NCBI RefSeq assembly: GCF_963576545.1
Contig: NW_026870603.1
Span: 496,001-560,000 of the forward strand
Length of the DNA stretch: 64,000 nucleotides
From: Limanda limanda
Lineage: Eukaryota; Chordata; Actinopteri; Pleuronectiformes; Pleuronectidae
Direction of reading: 5' to 3'
This document shows positions 1-10,267 of the stretch, piece by piece (within the stretch, counting starts at the first letter, position 1; each line of letters begins with the position of its first letter). Position numbers and translations under genes: made by a program. The notes under the pieces were generated by a model. That model searched no databases. It was not told the DNA's origin and saw nothing but the letters and a program-made list of their open reading frames with translations.

Positions 1-5
1 AGAGA

Positions 6-17
6 TATTCTTGAATA
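6..17 (+). other. TTCTTGAA dyad in the invariant core (representative)
   Basis: TATTC-TT-GAATA is a short perfect inverted repeat at monomer positions 5-16 in both A and B. It contains TTCnnGAA, two inverted units of a heat shock element, and is followed by seven T. A full element needs a third unit, which is not present. One copy is altered near 16,723 (ATTATTGAA). Regulatory function is speculative. Confidence 0.35.
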
Positions 18-28
18 ACTTTTTTTGT

Positions 29-119
29 GAAGGTCGGAGAGACTTGCAAGTAGGCTCTACCCCCACTAAATGGGGTAGCGCGCATCGATCGGTACCATCC
101 TTGAGCTTCTCCGACTTTC
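29..119 (+). repeat. Imperfect 12 bp dyad within the monomer (representative)
   Basis: GAAGGTCGGAGA at 29-40 (monomer 28-39) is complementary to TCTCCGACTTTC at 108-119 (monomer 107-118) at 11 of 12 positions; the exception would be a G-T wobble. The arms are 67 bp apart. In B the right arm at the same monomer coordinates is TGTACGACCTTC, matching 10 of 12. Such dyads can form cruciforms in DNA or stems in satellite RNA; neither is shown here. Confidence 0.7.
57..78 (+). repeat. A-specific 7 bp inverted repeat (representative)
   Basis: CTACCCC at 57-63 and GGGGTAG at 72-78 flank the 8-base loop CACTAAAT. The same arrangement is found in most A monomers and is missing from B. Several common variants break it without compensation (GGGGTTG, GGGGTAA, GGGTTAG, and TTACCCC in the left arm), so selection for the hairpin is doubtful. 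Confidence 0.6.
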
Positions 120-123
120 GGAA

Positions 124-144
124 GGGTTAGGGTTAGGGTTAGGG
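124..144 (+). repeat. Telomere-type G-quadruplex motif (representative)
   Basis: This tract is four GGG runs separated by TTA, the form known for vertebrate-type telomeric quadruplexes. It occurs once in each 163 bp A monomer, about 274 times in the window. Two copies are damaged: the last triplet reads GGA near 8,650, and one repeat reads TTATGG near 27,450. No monomer exceeds three TTAGGG units. Two overlapping TTAGGGTTA sites lie in each tract; that is the half-site recognised by Myb-type telomere proteins such as TRF1 in vertebrates. Whether this host has such a protein is unknown. Confidence 0.9.
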
Positions 145-1631
145 ATGAAAGCACATAGGAGAAAGAGATATTCTTGAATAACTTTTTTTGTGAAGGTCGG
201 AGAGACTTGCAAGTAGGCTCTACCCCCACTAAATGGGGTAGCGCGCATCGATCGGTACCATCCTTGAGCTTCTCCGACTTTCGGAAGGGTTAGGGTTAGG
301 GTTAGGGATGAAAGCACATAGGAGAAAGAGATATTCTTGAATAACTTTTTTTGTGAAGGTCGGAGAGACTTGCAAGTAGGCTCTACCCCCACTAAATGGG
401 GTAGCGCGCATCGATCGGTACCATCCTTGAGCTTCTCCGACTTTCGGAAGGGTTAGGGTTAGGGTTAGGGATGAAAGCACATAGGAGAAAGAGATATTCT
501 TGAATAACTTTTTTTGTGAAGGTCGGAGAGACTTGCAAGTAGGCTTTACCCCCACTAAATGGGGTAGCGCGCATCGATCGGTACCATCCTTGAGCTTCTC
601 CGACTTTCGGAAGGGTTAGGGTTAGGGTTAGGGATGAAAGCACATAGGAGAAAGAGATATTCTTGAATAACTTTTTTTGTGAAGGTCGGAAAGACTTGCA
701 AGTAGGCTCTACCCCCACTAAATGGGGTAGCGCGCATCGATCGGTACCATCCTTGAGCTTCTCCGACTTTCGGAAGGGTTAGGGTTAGGGTTAGGGATGA
801 AAGCACATAGGAGAAAGAGATATTCTTGAATAACTTTTTTTGTGAAGGTCGGAGAGACTTGCAAGTAGGCTCTACCCCCACTAAATGGGGTAGCGCGCAT
901 CGATCGGTACCATCCTTGAGCTTCTCCGACTTTCGGAAGGGTTAGGGTTAGGGTTAGGGATGAAAGCACATAGGAGAAAGAGATATTCTTGAATAACTTT
1001 TTTTGTGAAGGTCGGAGAGACTTGCAAGTAGGCTTTACCCCCACTAAATGGGGTAGCGCGCATCGATCGGTACCATCCTTGAGCTTCTCCGACTTTCGGA
1101 AGGGTTAGGGTTAGGGTTAGGGATGAAAGCACATAGGAGAAAGAGATATTCTTGAATAACTTTTTTTGTGAAGGTCGGAAAGACTTGCAAGTAGGCTCTA
1201 CCCCCACTAAATGGGGTAGCGCGCATCGATCGGTACCATCCTTGAGCTTCTCCGACTTTCGGAAGGGTTAGGGTTAGGGTTAGGGATGAAAGCACATAGG
1301 AGAAAGAGATATTCTTGAATAACTTTTTTTGTGAAGGTCGGAGAGACTTGCAAGTAGGCTCTACCCCCACTAAATGGGGTAGCGCGCATCGATCGGTACC
1401 ATCCTTGAGCTTCTCCGACTTTCGGAAGGGTTAGGGTTAGGGTTAGGGATGAAAGCACATAGGAGAAAGAGATATTCTTGAATAACTTTTTTTGTGAAGG
1501 TCGGAGAGACTTGCAAGTAGGCTCTACCCCCACTAAATGGGGTAGCGCGCATCGATCGGTACCATCTTTGAGCTTCTCCGACTTTCGGAAGGGTTAGGGT
1601 TAGGGTTAGGGATGAAAGCACATAGGAGAAA

Positions 1632-1786
1632 GAGATATTCTTGAATAACTTTTTTTGTGAAGGTCGGAGAGACTTGGAAAGTGGTTGCATCTGGACTAAT
1701 TTGGGTCCTGCGGATCGATTGGTACCATCCCCGAGCTTGTACGACCTTCGGAAGAGGTCGACCGACGAAATTCCCCCAAATCTGAG
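1632..1786 (+). repeat. Reference B monomer (155 bp, no telomere motif)
   Basis: First B monomer. Positions 1-45 match the A core exactly. Positions 46-123 align to A without gaps at 55 of 78 identical, rising to 46 of 58 over positions 66-123. Positions 124-155 are a B-specific tail containing the 8 bp palindrome GGTCGACC and the end CCCCCAAATCTGAG. There is no TTAGGG. Variants mark subfamilies: GGCCTA for GGACTA (B'), CTGCAGATCG for CTGCGGATCG, AATGTGGG for AATTTGGG, and CTTGAAAAG for CTTGGAAAG. B monomers are usually separated by two A monomers (spacing 475 or 481 bp), otherwise by longer A runs. Confidence 0.96.
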
Positions 1787-2267
1787 GAGATATTCTTGAA
1801 TAACTTTTTTTGTGAAGGTCGGAGAGACTTGCAAGTAGGCTCTACCCCCACTAAATGGGGTAGCGCGCATCGATCGGTACCATCCTTGAGCTTCTCCGAC
1901 TTTTGGAAGGGTTAGGGTTAGGGTTAGGGATGAAAGCACATAGGAGAAAGAGATATTCTTGAATAACTTTTTTTGTGAAGGTCGGAGAGACTTGCAAGTA
2001 GGCTCTACCCCCACTAAATGGGGTAGCGCGCATCGATCGGTACCATCCTTGAGCTTCTCCGACTTTCGGAAGGGTTAGGGTTAGGGTTAGGGATGAAAGC
2101 ACATAGGAGAAAGAGATATTCTTGAATAACTTTTTTTGTGAAGGTCGGAGAGACTTGGAAAGTGGTTGCATCTGGCCTAATTTGGGTCCTGCGGATCGAT
2201 TGGTACCATCCCCGAGCTTGTACGACCTTCGGAAGAGGTCGACCGACGAAATTCCCCCAAATCTGAG
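1632..2267 (+). repeat. Cassette B-A-A-B' copy 1
   Basis: B (1,632-1,786), A with TTTTGG (1,787-1,949), A (1,950-2,112) and B' with GGCCTA (2,113-2,267). The A before it carries CATCTTTGAGC and the A after it (2,268) carries GGGGTTG plus GATCAG. This ordered set of five linked variants recurs as a block elsewhere and defines the cassette. Confidence 0.88.
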
Positions 2268-4054
2268 GAGATATTCTTGAATAACTTTTTTTGTGAAGGT
2301 CGGAGAGACTTGCAAGTAGGCTCTACCCCCACTAAATGGGGTTGCGCGCATCGATCAGTACCATCCTTGAGCTTCTCCGACTTTCGGAAGGGTTAGGGTT
2401 AGGGTTAGGGATGAAAGCACATAGGAGAAAGAGATATTCTTGAATAACTTTTTTTGTGAAGGTCGGAGAGACTTGCAAGTAGGCTCTACCCCCACTAAAT
2501 GGGGTAGCGCGCATCGATCGGTACCATCCTTGAGCTTCTCCGACTTTCGGAAGGGTTAGGGTTAGGGTTAGGGATGAAAGCACATAGGAGAAAGAGATAT
2601 TCTTGAATAACTTTTTTTGTGAAGGTCGGAGAGACTTGCAAGTAGGCTCTACCCCCACTAAATGGGGTAGCGCGCATCGATCGGTACCATCCTTGAGCTT
2701 CTCCGACTTTCGGAAGGGTTAGGGTTAGGGTTAGGGATGAAAGCACATAGGAGAAAGAGATATTCTTGAATAACTTTTTTTGTGAAGGTCGGAGAGACTT
2801 GCAAGTAGGCTCTACCCCCACTAAATGGGGTAGCGCGCATCGATCGGTACCATCCTTGAGCTTCTCCGACTTTCGGAAGGGTTAGGGTTAGGGTTAGGGA
2901 TGAAAGCACATAGGAGAAAGAGATATTCTTGAATAACTTTTTTTGTGAAGGTCGGAGAGACTTGCAAGTAGGCTCTACCCCCACTAAATGGGGTAGCGCG
3001 CATCGATCGGTACCATCCTTGAGCTTCTCCGACTTTCGGAAGGGTTAGGGTTAGGGTTAGGGATGAAAGCACATAGGAGAAAGAGATATTCTTGAATAAC
3101 TTTTTTTGTGAAGGTCGGAGAGACTTGCAAGTAGGCTCTACCCCCACTAAATGGGGTAGCGCGCATCGATCGGTACCATCCTTGAGCTTCTCCGACTTTC
3201 GGAAGGGTTAGGGTTAGGGTTAGGGATGAAAGCACATAGGAGAAAGAGATATTCTTGAATAACTTTTTTTGTGAAGGTCGGAGAGACTTGCAAGTAGGCT
3301 CTACCCCCACTAAATGGGGTAGCGCGCATCGATCGGTACCATCTTCGAGCTTCTCCGACTTTCGGAAGGGTTAGGGTTAGGGTTAGGGATGAAAGCACAT
3401 AGGAGAAAGAGATATTCTTGAATAACTTTTTTTGTGAAGGTCGGAGAGACTTGCAAGTAGGCTCTACCCCCACTAAACGGGGTAGCGCGCATCGATCGGT
3501 ACCATCCTTGAGCTTCTCCGACTTTCGGAAGGGTTAGGGTTAGGGTTAGGGATGAAAGCACATAGGAGAAAGAGATATTCTTGAATAACTTTTTTTGTGA
3601 AGGTCGGAGAGACTTGCAAGTAGGCTCTACCCCCACTAAATGGGGTAGCGCGCATCGATCGGTACCATCCTTGAGCTTCTCCGACTTTCGGAAGGGTTAG
3701 GGTTAGGGTTAGGGATGAAAGCACATAGGAGAAAGAGATATTCTTGAATAACTTTTTTTGTGAAGGTCGGAGAGACTTGCAAGTAGGCTCTACCCCCACT
3801 AAATGGGGTAGCGCGCATCGATCGGTACCATCCTTGAGCTTCTCCGACTTTCGGAAGGGTTAGGGTTAGGGATGAAAGCACATAGGAGAAAGAGATATTC
3901 TTGAATAACTTTTTTTGTGAAGGTCGGAGAGACTTGCAAGTAGGCTCTACCCCCACTAAATGGGGTAGCGCGCATCGATCGGTACCATCCTTGAGCTTCT
4001 CCGACTTTCGGAAGGGTTAGGGTTAGGGTTAGGGATGAAAGCACATAGGAGAAA
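2268..4054 (+). repeat. A-only run of eleven monomers
   Basis: Ten A monomers of 163 bp and one of 157 bp (3,735-3,891). The first has the post-B haplotype GGGGTTG/GATCAG. Most of the rest are close to consensus, with private changes such as CATCTTCGAGC near 3,350 and AAACGGGG near 3,477. Confidence 0.88.
3735..3891 (+). repeat. Reference 157 bp A monomer lacking one TTAGGG
   Basis: This form has three G-triplets, not four, and is otherwise an A monomer. The shortened tracts lie near 3,860, 4,978, 5,938, 6,410, 7,365, 8,158, 9,118, 10,085, 10,240, 12,327, 18,947, 25,059, 26,984, 27,297, 28,258, 31,641, 35,190, 36,466, 40,974, 42,264, 42,734, 43,531, 44,012, 45,618, 47,706, 49,150, 52,050, 55,438, 55,915, 56,228, 58,960, 59,435, 60,560, 61,680, 62,158 and 63,282. 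That is 36 copies, equal to the number required by length arithmetic. Twenty-six lie immediately before a B monomer. Confidence 0.9.
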
Positions 4055-7000
4055 GAGATATTCTTGAATAACTTTTTTTGTGAAGGTCGGAGAGACTTGG
4101 AAAGTGGTTGCATCTGGACTAATTTGGGTCCTGCGGATCGATTGGTACCATCCCCGAGCTTGTACGACCTTCGGAAGAGGTCGACCGACGAAATTCCCCC
4201 AAATCTGAGGAGATATTCTTGAATAACTTTTTTTGTGAAGGTCGGAGAGACTTGCAAGTAGGCTCTACCCCCACTAAATGGGGTAGCGCGCATCGATCGG
4301 TACCATCCTTGAGCTTCTCCGACTTTTGGAAGGGTTAGGGTTAGGGTTAGGGATGAAAGCACATAGGAGAAAGAGATATTCTTGAATAACTTTTTTTGTG
4401 AAGGTCGGAGAGACTTGCAAGTAGGCTCTACCCCCACTAAATGGGGTAGCGCGCATCGATCGGTACCATCCTTGAGCTTCTCCGACTTTCGGAAGGGTTA
4501 GGGTTAGGGTTAGGGATGAAAGCACATAGGAGAAAGAGATATTCTTGAATAACTTTTTTTGTGAAGGTCGGAGAGACTTGGAAAGTGGTTGCATCTGGAC
4601 TAATTTGGGTCCTGCAGATCGATTGGTACCATCCCCGAGCTTGTACGACCTTCGGAAGAGGTCGACCGACGAAATTCCCCCAAATCTGAGGAGATATTCT
4701 TGAATAACTTTTTTTGTGAAGGTCGGAGAGACTTGCAAGTAGGCTCTACCCCCACTAAATGGGGTTGCGCGCATCGATCAGTACCATCCTTGAGCTTCTC
4801 CGACTTTCGGAAGGGTTAGGGTTAGGGTTAGGGATGAAAGCACATAGGAGAAAGAGATATTCTTGAATAACTTTTTTTGTGAAGGTCGGAGAGACTTGCA
4901 AGTAGGCTCTACCCCCACTAAATGGGGTAGCGCGCATCGATCGGTACCATCGTTGAGCTTCTCCGACTTTCGGAAGGGTTAGGGTTAGGGATGAAAGCAC
5001 ATAGGAGAAAGAGATATTCTTGAATAACTTTTTTTGTGAAGGTCGGAGAGACTTGGAAAGTGGTTGCATCTGGACTAATTTGGGTCCTGCGGATCGATTG
5101 GTACCATCCCCGAGCTTGTACGACCTTCGGAAGAGGTCGACCGACGAAATTCCCCCAAATCTGAGGAGATATTCTTGAATAACTTTTTTTGTGAAGGTCG
5201 GAGAGACTTGCAAGTAGGCTCTACCCCCACTAAATGGGGTAGCGCGCATCGATCGGTACCATCCTTGAGCTTCTCCGACTTTTGGAAGGGTTAGGGTTAG
5301 GGTTAGGGATGAAAGCACATAGGAGAAAGAGATATTCTTGAATAACTTTTTTTGTGAAGGTCGGAGAGACTTGCAAGTAGGCTCTACCCCCACTAAATGG
5401 GGTAGCGCGCATCGATCGGTACCATCTTTGAGCTTCTCCGACTTTCGGAAGGGTTAGGGTTAGGGTTAGGGATGAAAGCACATAGGAGAAAGAGATATTC
5501 TTGAATAACTTTTTTTGTGAAGGTCGGAGAGACTTGGAAAGTGGTTGCATCTGGACTAATTTGGGTCCTGCAGATCGATTGGTACCATCCCCGAGCTTGT
5601 ACGACCTTCGGAAGAGGTCGACCGACGAAATTCCCCCAAATCTGAGGAGATATTCTTGAATAACTTTTTTTGTGAAGGTCGGAGAGACTTGCAAGTAGGC
5701 TCTACCCCCACTAAATGGGGTTGTGCGCATCGATCAGTACCATTCTTGAGCTTCTCCGACTTTCGGAAGGGTTAGGGTTAGGGTTAGGGATGAAAGCACA
5801 TAGGAGAAAGAGATATTCTTGAATAACTTTTTTTGTGAAGGTCGGAGAGACTTGCAAGTAGGCTCTACCCCCACTAAATGGGGTAGCGCGCATCGATCGG
5901 TACCATCGTTGAGCTTCTCCGACTTTCGGAAGGGTTAGGGTTAGGGATGAAAGCACATAGGAGAAAGAGATATTCTTGAATAACTTTTTTTGTGAAGGTC
6001 GGAGAGACTTGGAAAGTGGTTGCATCTGGACTAATTTGGGTCCTGCGGATCGATTGGTACCATCCCCGAGCTTGTACGACCTTCGGAAGAGGTCGACCGA
6101 CGAAATTCCCCCAAATCTGAGGAGATATTCTTGAATAACTTTTTTTGTGAAGGTCGGAGAGACTTGCAAGTAGGCTCTACCCCCACTAAATGGGGTAGCG
6201 CGCATCGATCGGTACCATCCTTGAGCTTCTCCGACTTTTGGAAGGGTTAGGGTTAGGGTTAGGGATGAAAGCACATAGGAGAAAGAGATATTCTTGAATA
6301 ACTTTTTTTGTGAAGGTCGGAGAGACTTGCAAGTAGGCTCTACCCCCACTAAATGGGGTAGCGCGCATCGATCGGTACCATCCTTGAGCTTCTCCGACTT
6401 TCGGAAGGGTTAGGGTTAGGGATGAAAGCACATAGGAGAAAGAGATATTCTTGAATAACTTTTTTTGTGAAGGTCGGAGAGACTTGGAAAGTGGTTGCAT
6501 CTGGACTAATTTGGGTCCTGCGGATCGATTGGTACCATCCCCGAGCTTGTACGACCTTCGGAAGAGGTCGACCGACGAAATTCCCCCAAATCTGAGGAGA
6601 TATTCTTGAATAACTTTTTTTGTGAAGGTCGGAGAGACTTGCAAGTAGGCTCTACCCCCACTAAATGGGGTAGCGCGCATCGATCGGTACCATCCTTGAG
6701 CTTCTCCGACTTTTGGAAGGGTTAGGGTTAGGGTTAGGGATGAAAGCACATAGGAGAAAGAGATATTCTTGAATAACTTTTTTTGTGAAGGTCGGAGAGA
6801 CTTGCAAGTAGGCTCTACCCCCACTAAATGGGGTAGCGCGCATCGATCGGTACCATCCTTGAGCTTCTCCGACTTTCGGAAGGGTTAGGGTTAGGGTTAG
6901 GGATGAAAGCACATAGGAGAAAGAGATATTCTTGAATAACTTTTTTTGTGAAGGTCGGAGAGACTTGGAAAGTGGTTGCATCTGGACTAATTTGGGTCCT

Positions 7001-8826
7001 GCAGATCGATTGGTACCATCCCCGAGCTTGTACGACCTTCGGAAGAGGTCGACCGACGAAATTCCCCCAAATCTGAGGAGATATTCTTGAATAACTTTTT
7101 TTGTGAAGGTCGGAGAGACTTGCAAGTAGGCTCTACCCCCACTAAATGGGGTTGTGCGCATCGATCAGTACCATTCTTGAGCTTCTCCGACTTTCGGAAG
7201 GGTTAGGGTTAGGGTTAGGGATGAAAGCACATAGGAGAAAGAGATATTCTTGAATAACTTTTTTTGTGAAGGTCGGAGAGACTTGCAAGTAGGCTCTACC
7301 CCCACTAAATGGGGTAGCGCGCATCGATCGGTACCATCGTTGAGCTTCTCCGACTTTCGGAAGGGTTAGGGTTAGGGATGAAAGCACATAGGAGAAAGAG
7401 ATATTCTTGAATAACTTTTTTTGTGAAGGTCGGAGAGACTTGGAAAGTGGTTGCATCTGGACTAATTTGGGTCCTGCGGATCGATTGGTACCATCCCCGA
7501 GCTTGTACGACCTTCGGAAGAGGTCGACCGACGAAATTCCCCCAAATCTGAGGAGATATTCTTGAATAACTTTTTTTGTGAAGGTCGGAGAGACTTGCAA
7601 GTAGGCTCTACCCCCACTAAATGGGGTAGCGCGCATCGATCGGTACCATCCTTGAGCTTCTCCGACTTTCGGAAGGGTTAGGGTTAGGGTTAGGGATGAA
7701 AGCACATAGGAGAAAGAGATATTCTTGAATAACTTTTTTTGTGAAGGTCGGAGAGACTTGGAAAGTGGTTGCATCTGGACTAATTTGGGTCCTGCAGATC
7801 GATTGGTACCATCCCCGAGCTTGTACGACCTTCGGAAGAGGTCGACCGACGAAATTCCCCCAAATCTGAGGAGATATTCTTGAATAACTTTTTTTGTGAA
7901 GGTCGGAGAGACTTGCAAGTAGGCTCTACCCCCACTAAATGGGGTTGTGCGCATCGATCAGTACCATTCTTGAGCTTCTCCGACTTTCGGAAGGGTTAGG
8001 GTTAGGGTTAGGGATGAAAGCACATAGGAGAAAGAGATATTCTTGAATAACTTTTTTTGTGAAGGTCGGAGAGACTTGCAAGTAGGCTCTACCCCCACTA
8101 AATGGGGTAGCGCGCATCGATCGGTACCATCGTTGAGCTTCTCCGACTTTCGGAAGGGTTAGGGTTAGGGATGAAAGCACATAGGAGAAAGAGATATTCT
8201 TGAATAACTTTTTTTGTGAAGGTCGGAGAGACTTGGAAAGTGGTTGCATCTGGACTAATTTGGGTCCTGCGGATCGATTGGTACCATCCCCGAGCTTGTA
8301 CGACCTTCGGAAGAGGTCGACCGACGAAATTCCCCCAAATCTGAGGAGATATTCTTGAATAACTTTTTTTGTGAAGGTCGGAGAGACTTGCAAGTAGGCT
8401 CTACCCCCACTAAATGGGGTAGCGCGCATCGATCGGTACCATCCTTGAGCTTCTCCGACTTTCGGAAGGGTTAGGGTTAGGGTTAGGGATGAAAGCACAT
8501 AGGAGAAAGAGATATTCTTGAATAACTTTTTTTGTGAAGGTCGGAGAGACTTGCAAGTAGGCTCTACCCCCACTAAATGGGGTAGCGCGCATCGATCGGT
8601 ACCATCTTTGAGCTTCTCCGACTTTCGGAAGGGTTAGGGTTAGGGTTAGGAATGAAAGCACATAGGAGAAAGAGATATTCTTGAATAACTTTTTTTGTGA
8701 AGGTCGGAGAGACTTGGAAAGTGGTTGCATCTGGACTAATTTGGGTCCTGCGGATCGATTGGTACCATCCCCGAGCTTGTACGACCTTCGGAAGAGGTCG
8801 ACCGACGAAATTCCCCCAAATCTGAG
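4055..8826 (+). repeat. B-A-A trimer block with 956 bp hexamer units
   Basis: B monomers start at 4,055, 4,536, 5,011, 5,492, 5,967, 6,442, 6,923, 7,398, 7,716, 8,191 and 8,672. Spacing is 475 or 481 bp, except 318 bp between 7,398 and 7,716, where one A is missing. B with CTGCAG (4,536, 5,492, 6,923, 7,716) is followed by a GGGGTTG A (GGGGTTGTGCGC in the last three), then by an A with CATCGTTGAG and the 157 bp form (in three of four near 4,950, 7,336 and 8,128, and again near 5,906), then by a B with CTGCGG. The two trimers together give a hexamer of about 956 bp (481 + 475). CATTCTTGAG near 5,742, 7,172 and 7,964 marks recent copies. Confidence 0.85.
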
Positions 8827-10267
8827 GAGATATTCTTGAATAACTTTTTTTGTGAAGGTCGGAGAGACTTGCAAGTAGGCTTTACCCCCACTAAATGGGG
8901 TTGCGCGCATCGATCAGTACTATCCTTGAGCTTCTCCGACTTTCGGAAGGGTTAGGGTTAGGGTTAGGGATGAAAGCACATAGGAGAAAGAGATATTCTT
9001 GAATAACTTTTTTTGTGAAGGTCGGAGAGACTTGCAAGTAGGCTCTACCCCCACTAAATGGGGTAGCGCGCATCGATCGGTACCATCCTTGAGCTTCTCC
9101 GACTTTCGGAAGGGTTAGGGTTAGGGATGAAAGCACATAGGAGAAAGAGATATTCTTGAATAACTTTTTTTGTGAAGGTCGGAGAGACTTGCAAGTAGGC
9201 TCTACCCCCACTAAATGGGGTAGCGCGCATCGATCGGTACCATCTTTGAGCTTCTCCGACTTTCGGAAGGGTTAGGGTTAGGGTTAGGGATGAAAGCACA
9301 TAGGAGAAAGAGATATTCTTGAATAACTTTTTTTGTGAAGGTCGGAGAGACTTGGAAAGTGGTTGCATCTGGACTAATTTGGGTCCTGCGGATCGATTGG
9401 TACCATCCCCGAGCTTGTACGACCTTCGGAAGAGGTCGACCGACGAAATTCCCCCAAATCTGAGGAGATATTCTTGAATAACTTTTTTTGTGAAGGTCGG
9501 AGAGACTTGCAAGTAGGCTTTACCCCCACTAAATGGGGTTGCGCGCATCGATCAGTACTATCCTTGAGCTTCTCCGACTTTCGGAAGGGTTAGGGTTAGG
9601 GTTAGGGATGAAAGCACATAGGAGAAAGAGATATTCTTGAATAACTTTTTTTGTGAAGGTCGGAGAGACTTGCAAGTAGGCTCTACCCCCACTAAATGGG
9701 GTAGCGCGCATCGATCAGTACCATCCTTGAGCTTCTCCGACTTTCGGAAGGGTTAGGGTTAGGGTTAGGGATGAAAGCACATAGGAGAAAGAGATATTCT
9801 TGAATAACTTTTTTTGTGAAGGTCGGAGAGACTTGCAAGTAGGCTCTACCCCCACTAAATGGGGTAGCGCGCATCGATCGGTACCATCCTTGAGCTTCTC
9901 CGACTTTCGGAAGGGTTAGGGTTAGGGTTAGGGATGAAAGCACATAGGAGAAAGAGATATTCTTGAATAACTTTTTTTGTGAAGGTCGGAGAGACTTGCA
10001 AGTAGGCTCTACCCCCACTAAATGGGGTAGCGCGCATCGATCGGTACCATCTTTGAGCTTCTCCGACTTTCGGAAGGGTTAGGGTTAGGGATGAAAGCAC
10101 ATAGGAGAAAGAGATATTCTTGAATAACTTTTTTTGTGAAGGTCGGAGAGACTTGCAAGTAGGCTCTACCCCCACTAAATGGGTTAGCGCGCATCGATCG
10201 GTACCATCCTTGAGCTTCTCCGACTTTCGGAAGGGTTAGGGTTAGGGATGAAAGCACATAGGAGAAA
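8827..10267 (+). repeat. Mixed A runs with one B, end of divergent super-repeat unit
   Basis: Three A (8,827-9,309), B (9,310-9,464), then five A (9,465-10,267). Three of these A are 157 bp. CAGTACTATCC near 8,916 and 9,553 is a linked variant that reappears near 25,812, 27,732, 35,938 and 41,731. The last A carries AAATGGGTTAGCG, the partner of the AATGTGGG-type B that follows. Confidence 0.8.

Larger units (their letters stand above)
2..164 (+). repeat. Reference A monomer (163 bp, with telomere-type tail)
   Basis: First complete A monomer, used here as the coordinate standard. Positions 1-45 are the core, shared with B and containing a TTCTTGAA dyad and a run of seven T. Positions 46-123 are the middle block, with CTACCCC and GGGGTAG arms, a CpG-dense GCGCGCATCGATCGGTACC segment and TTCGGAAG. 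Positions 123-143 are four G-triplets joined by TTA. Positions 144-163 are the A-specific end (ATGAAAGCACATAGGAGAAA). GC content is 77/163. The next monomer starts at 165, giving the 163 bp period. Common variants are GGGGTTG for GGGGTAG, GATCAGTACC for GATCGGTACC, GGCTTTACC for GGCTCTACC, TTTTGG for TTTCGG, and CTTCTTAGAC for CTTCTCCGAC. Confidence 0.97.
1..1631 (+). repeat. A-only run of ten monomers with a 489 bp trimer period
   Basis: Ten A monomers of 163 bp follow the first base. Linked variants recur every three monomers: GGCTTTACC near 543 and 1,032, and CGGAAAGAC near 688 and 1,177. The offset is 489 bp (3 x 163), so a three-monomer unit was itself amplified at least twice. The last monomer (1,469-1,631) has CATCTTTGAGC, the variant that precedes every B/B' cassette. 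Confidence 0.85.

Noticed and set aside
11..30. T7 run as a transcription terminator
   Set aside because: No stable stem precedes it in the manner of an intrinsic terminator, it repeats in every monomer, and the context is eukaryotic satellite.
124..144. A true telomere or chromosome end
   Set aside because: TTAGGG never exceeds three units in a row and is always followed by the same non-telomeric sequence. These are interstitial motifs within a satellite monomer.
1745..1761. CENP-B box in the B monomer (CTTCGGAAGAGGTCGAC)
   Set aside because: TTCG and the central A fit the pattern, but the required CGGG is TCGA. A monomers fit no better. It may be a degenerate relative at most.
7142..7954. 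270-codon minus-strand reading frame and the many 106-214 codon frames like it
   Set aside because: They tile the repeat with its own period, change length with monomer phase, have no known domain and lack a consistent start. They are translated satellite, not genes.
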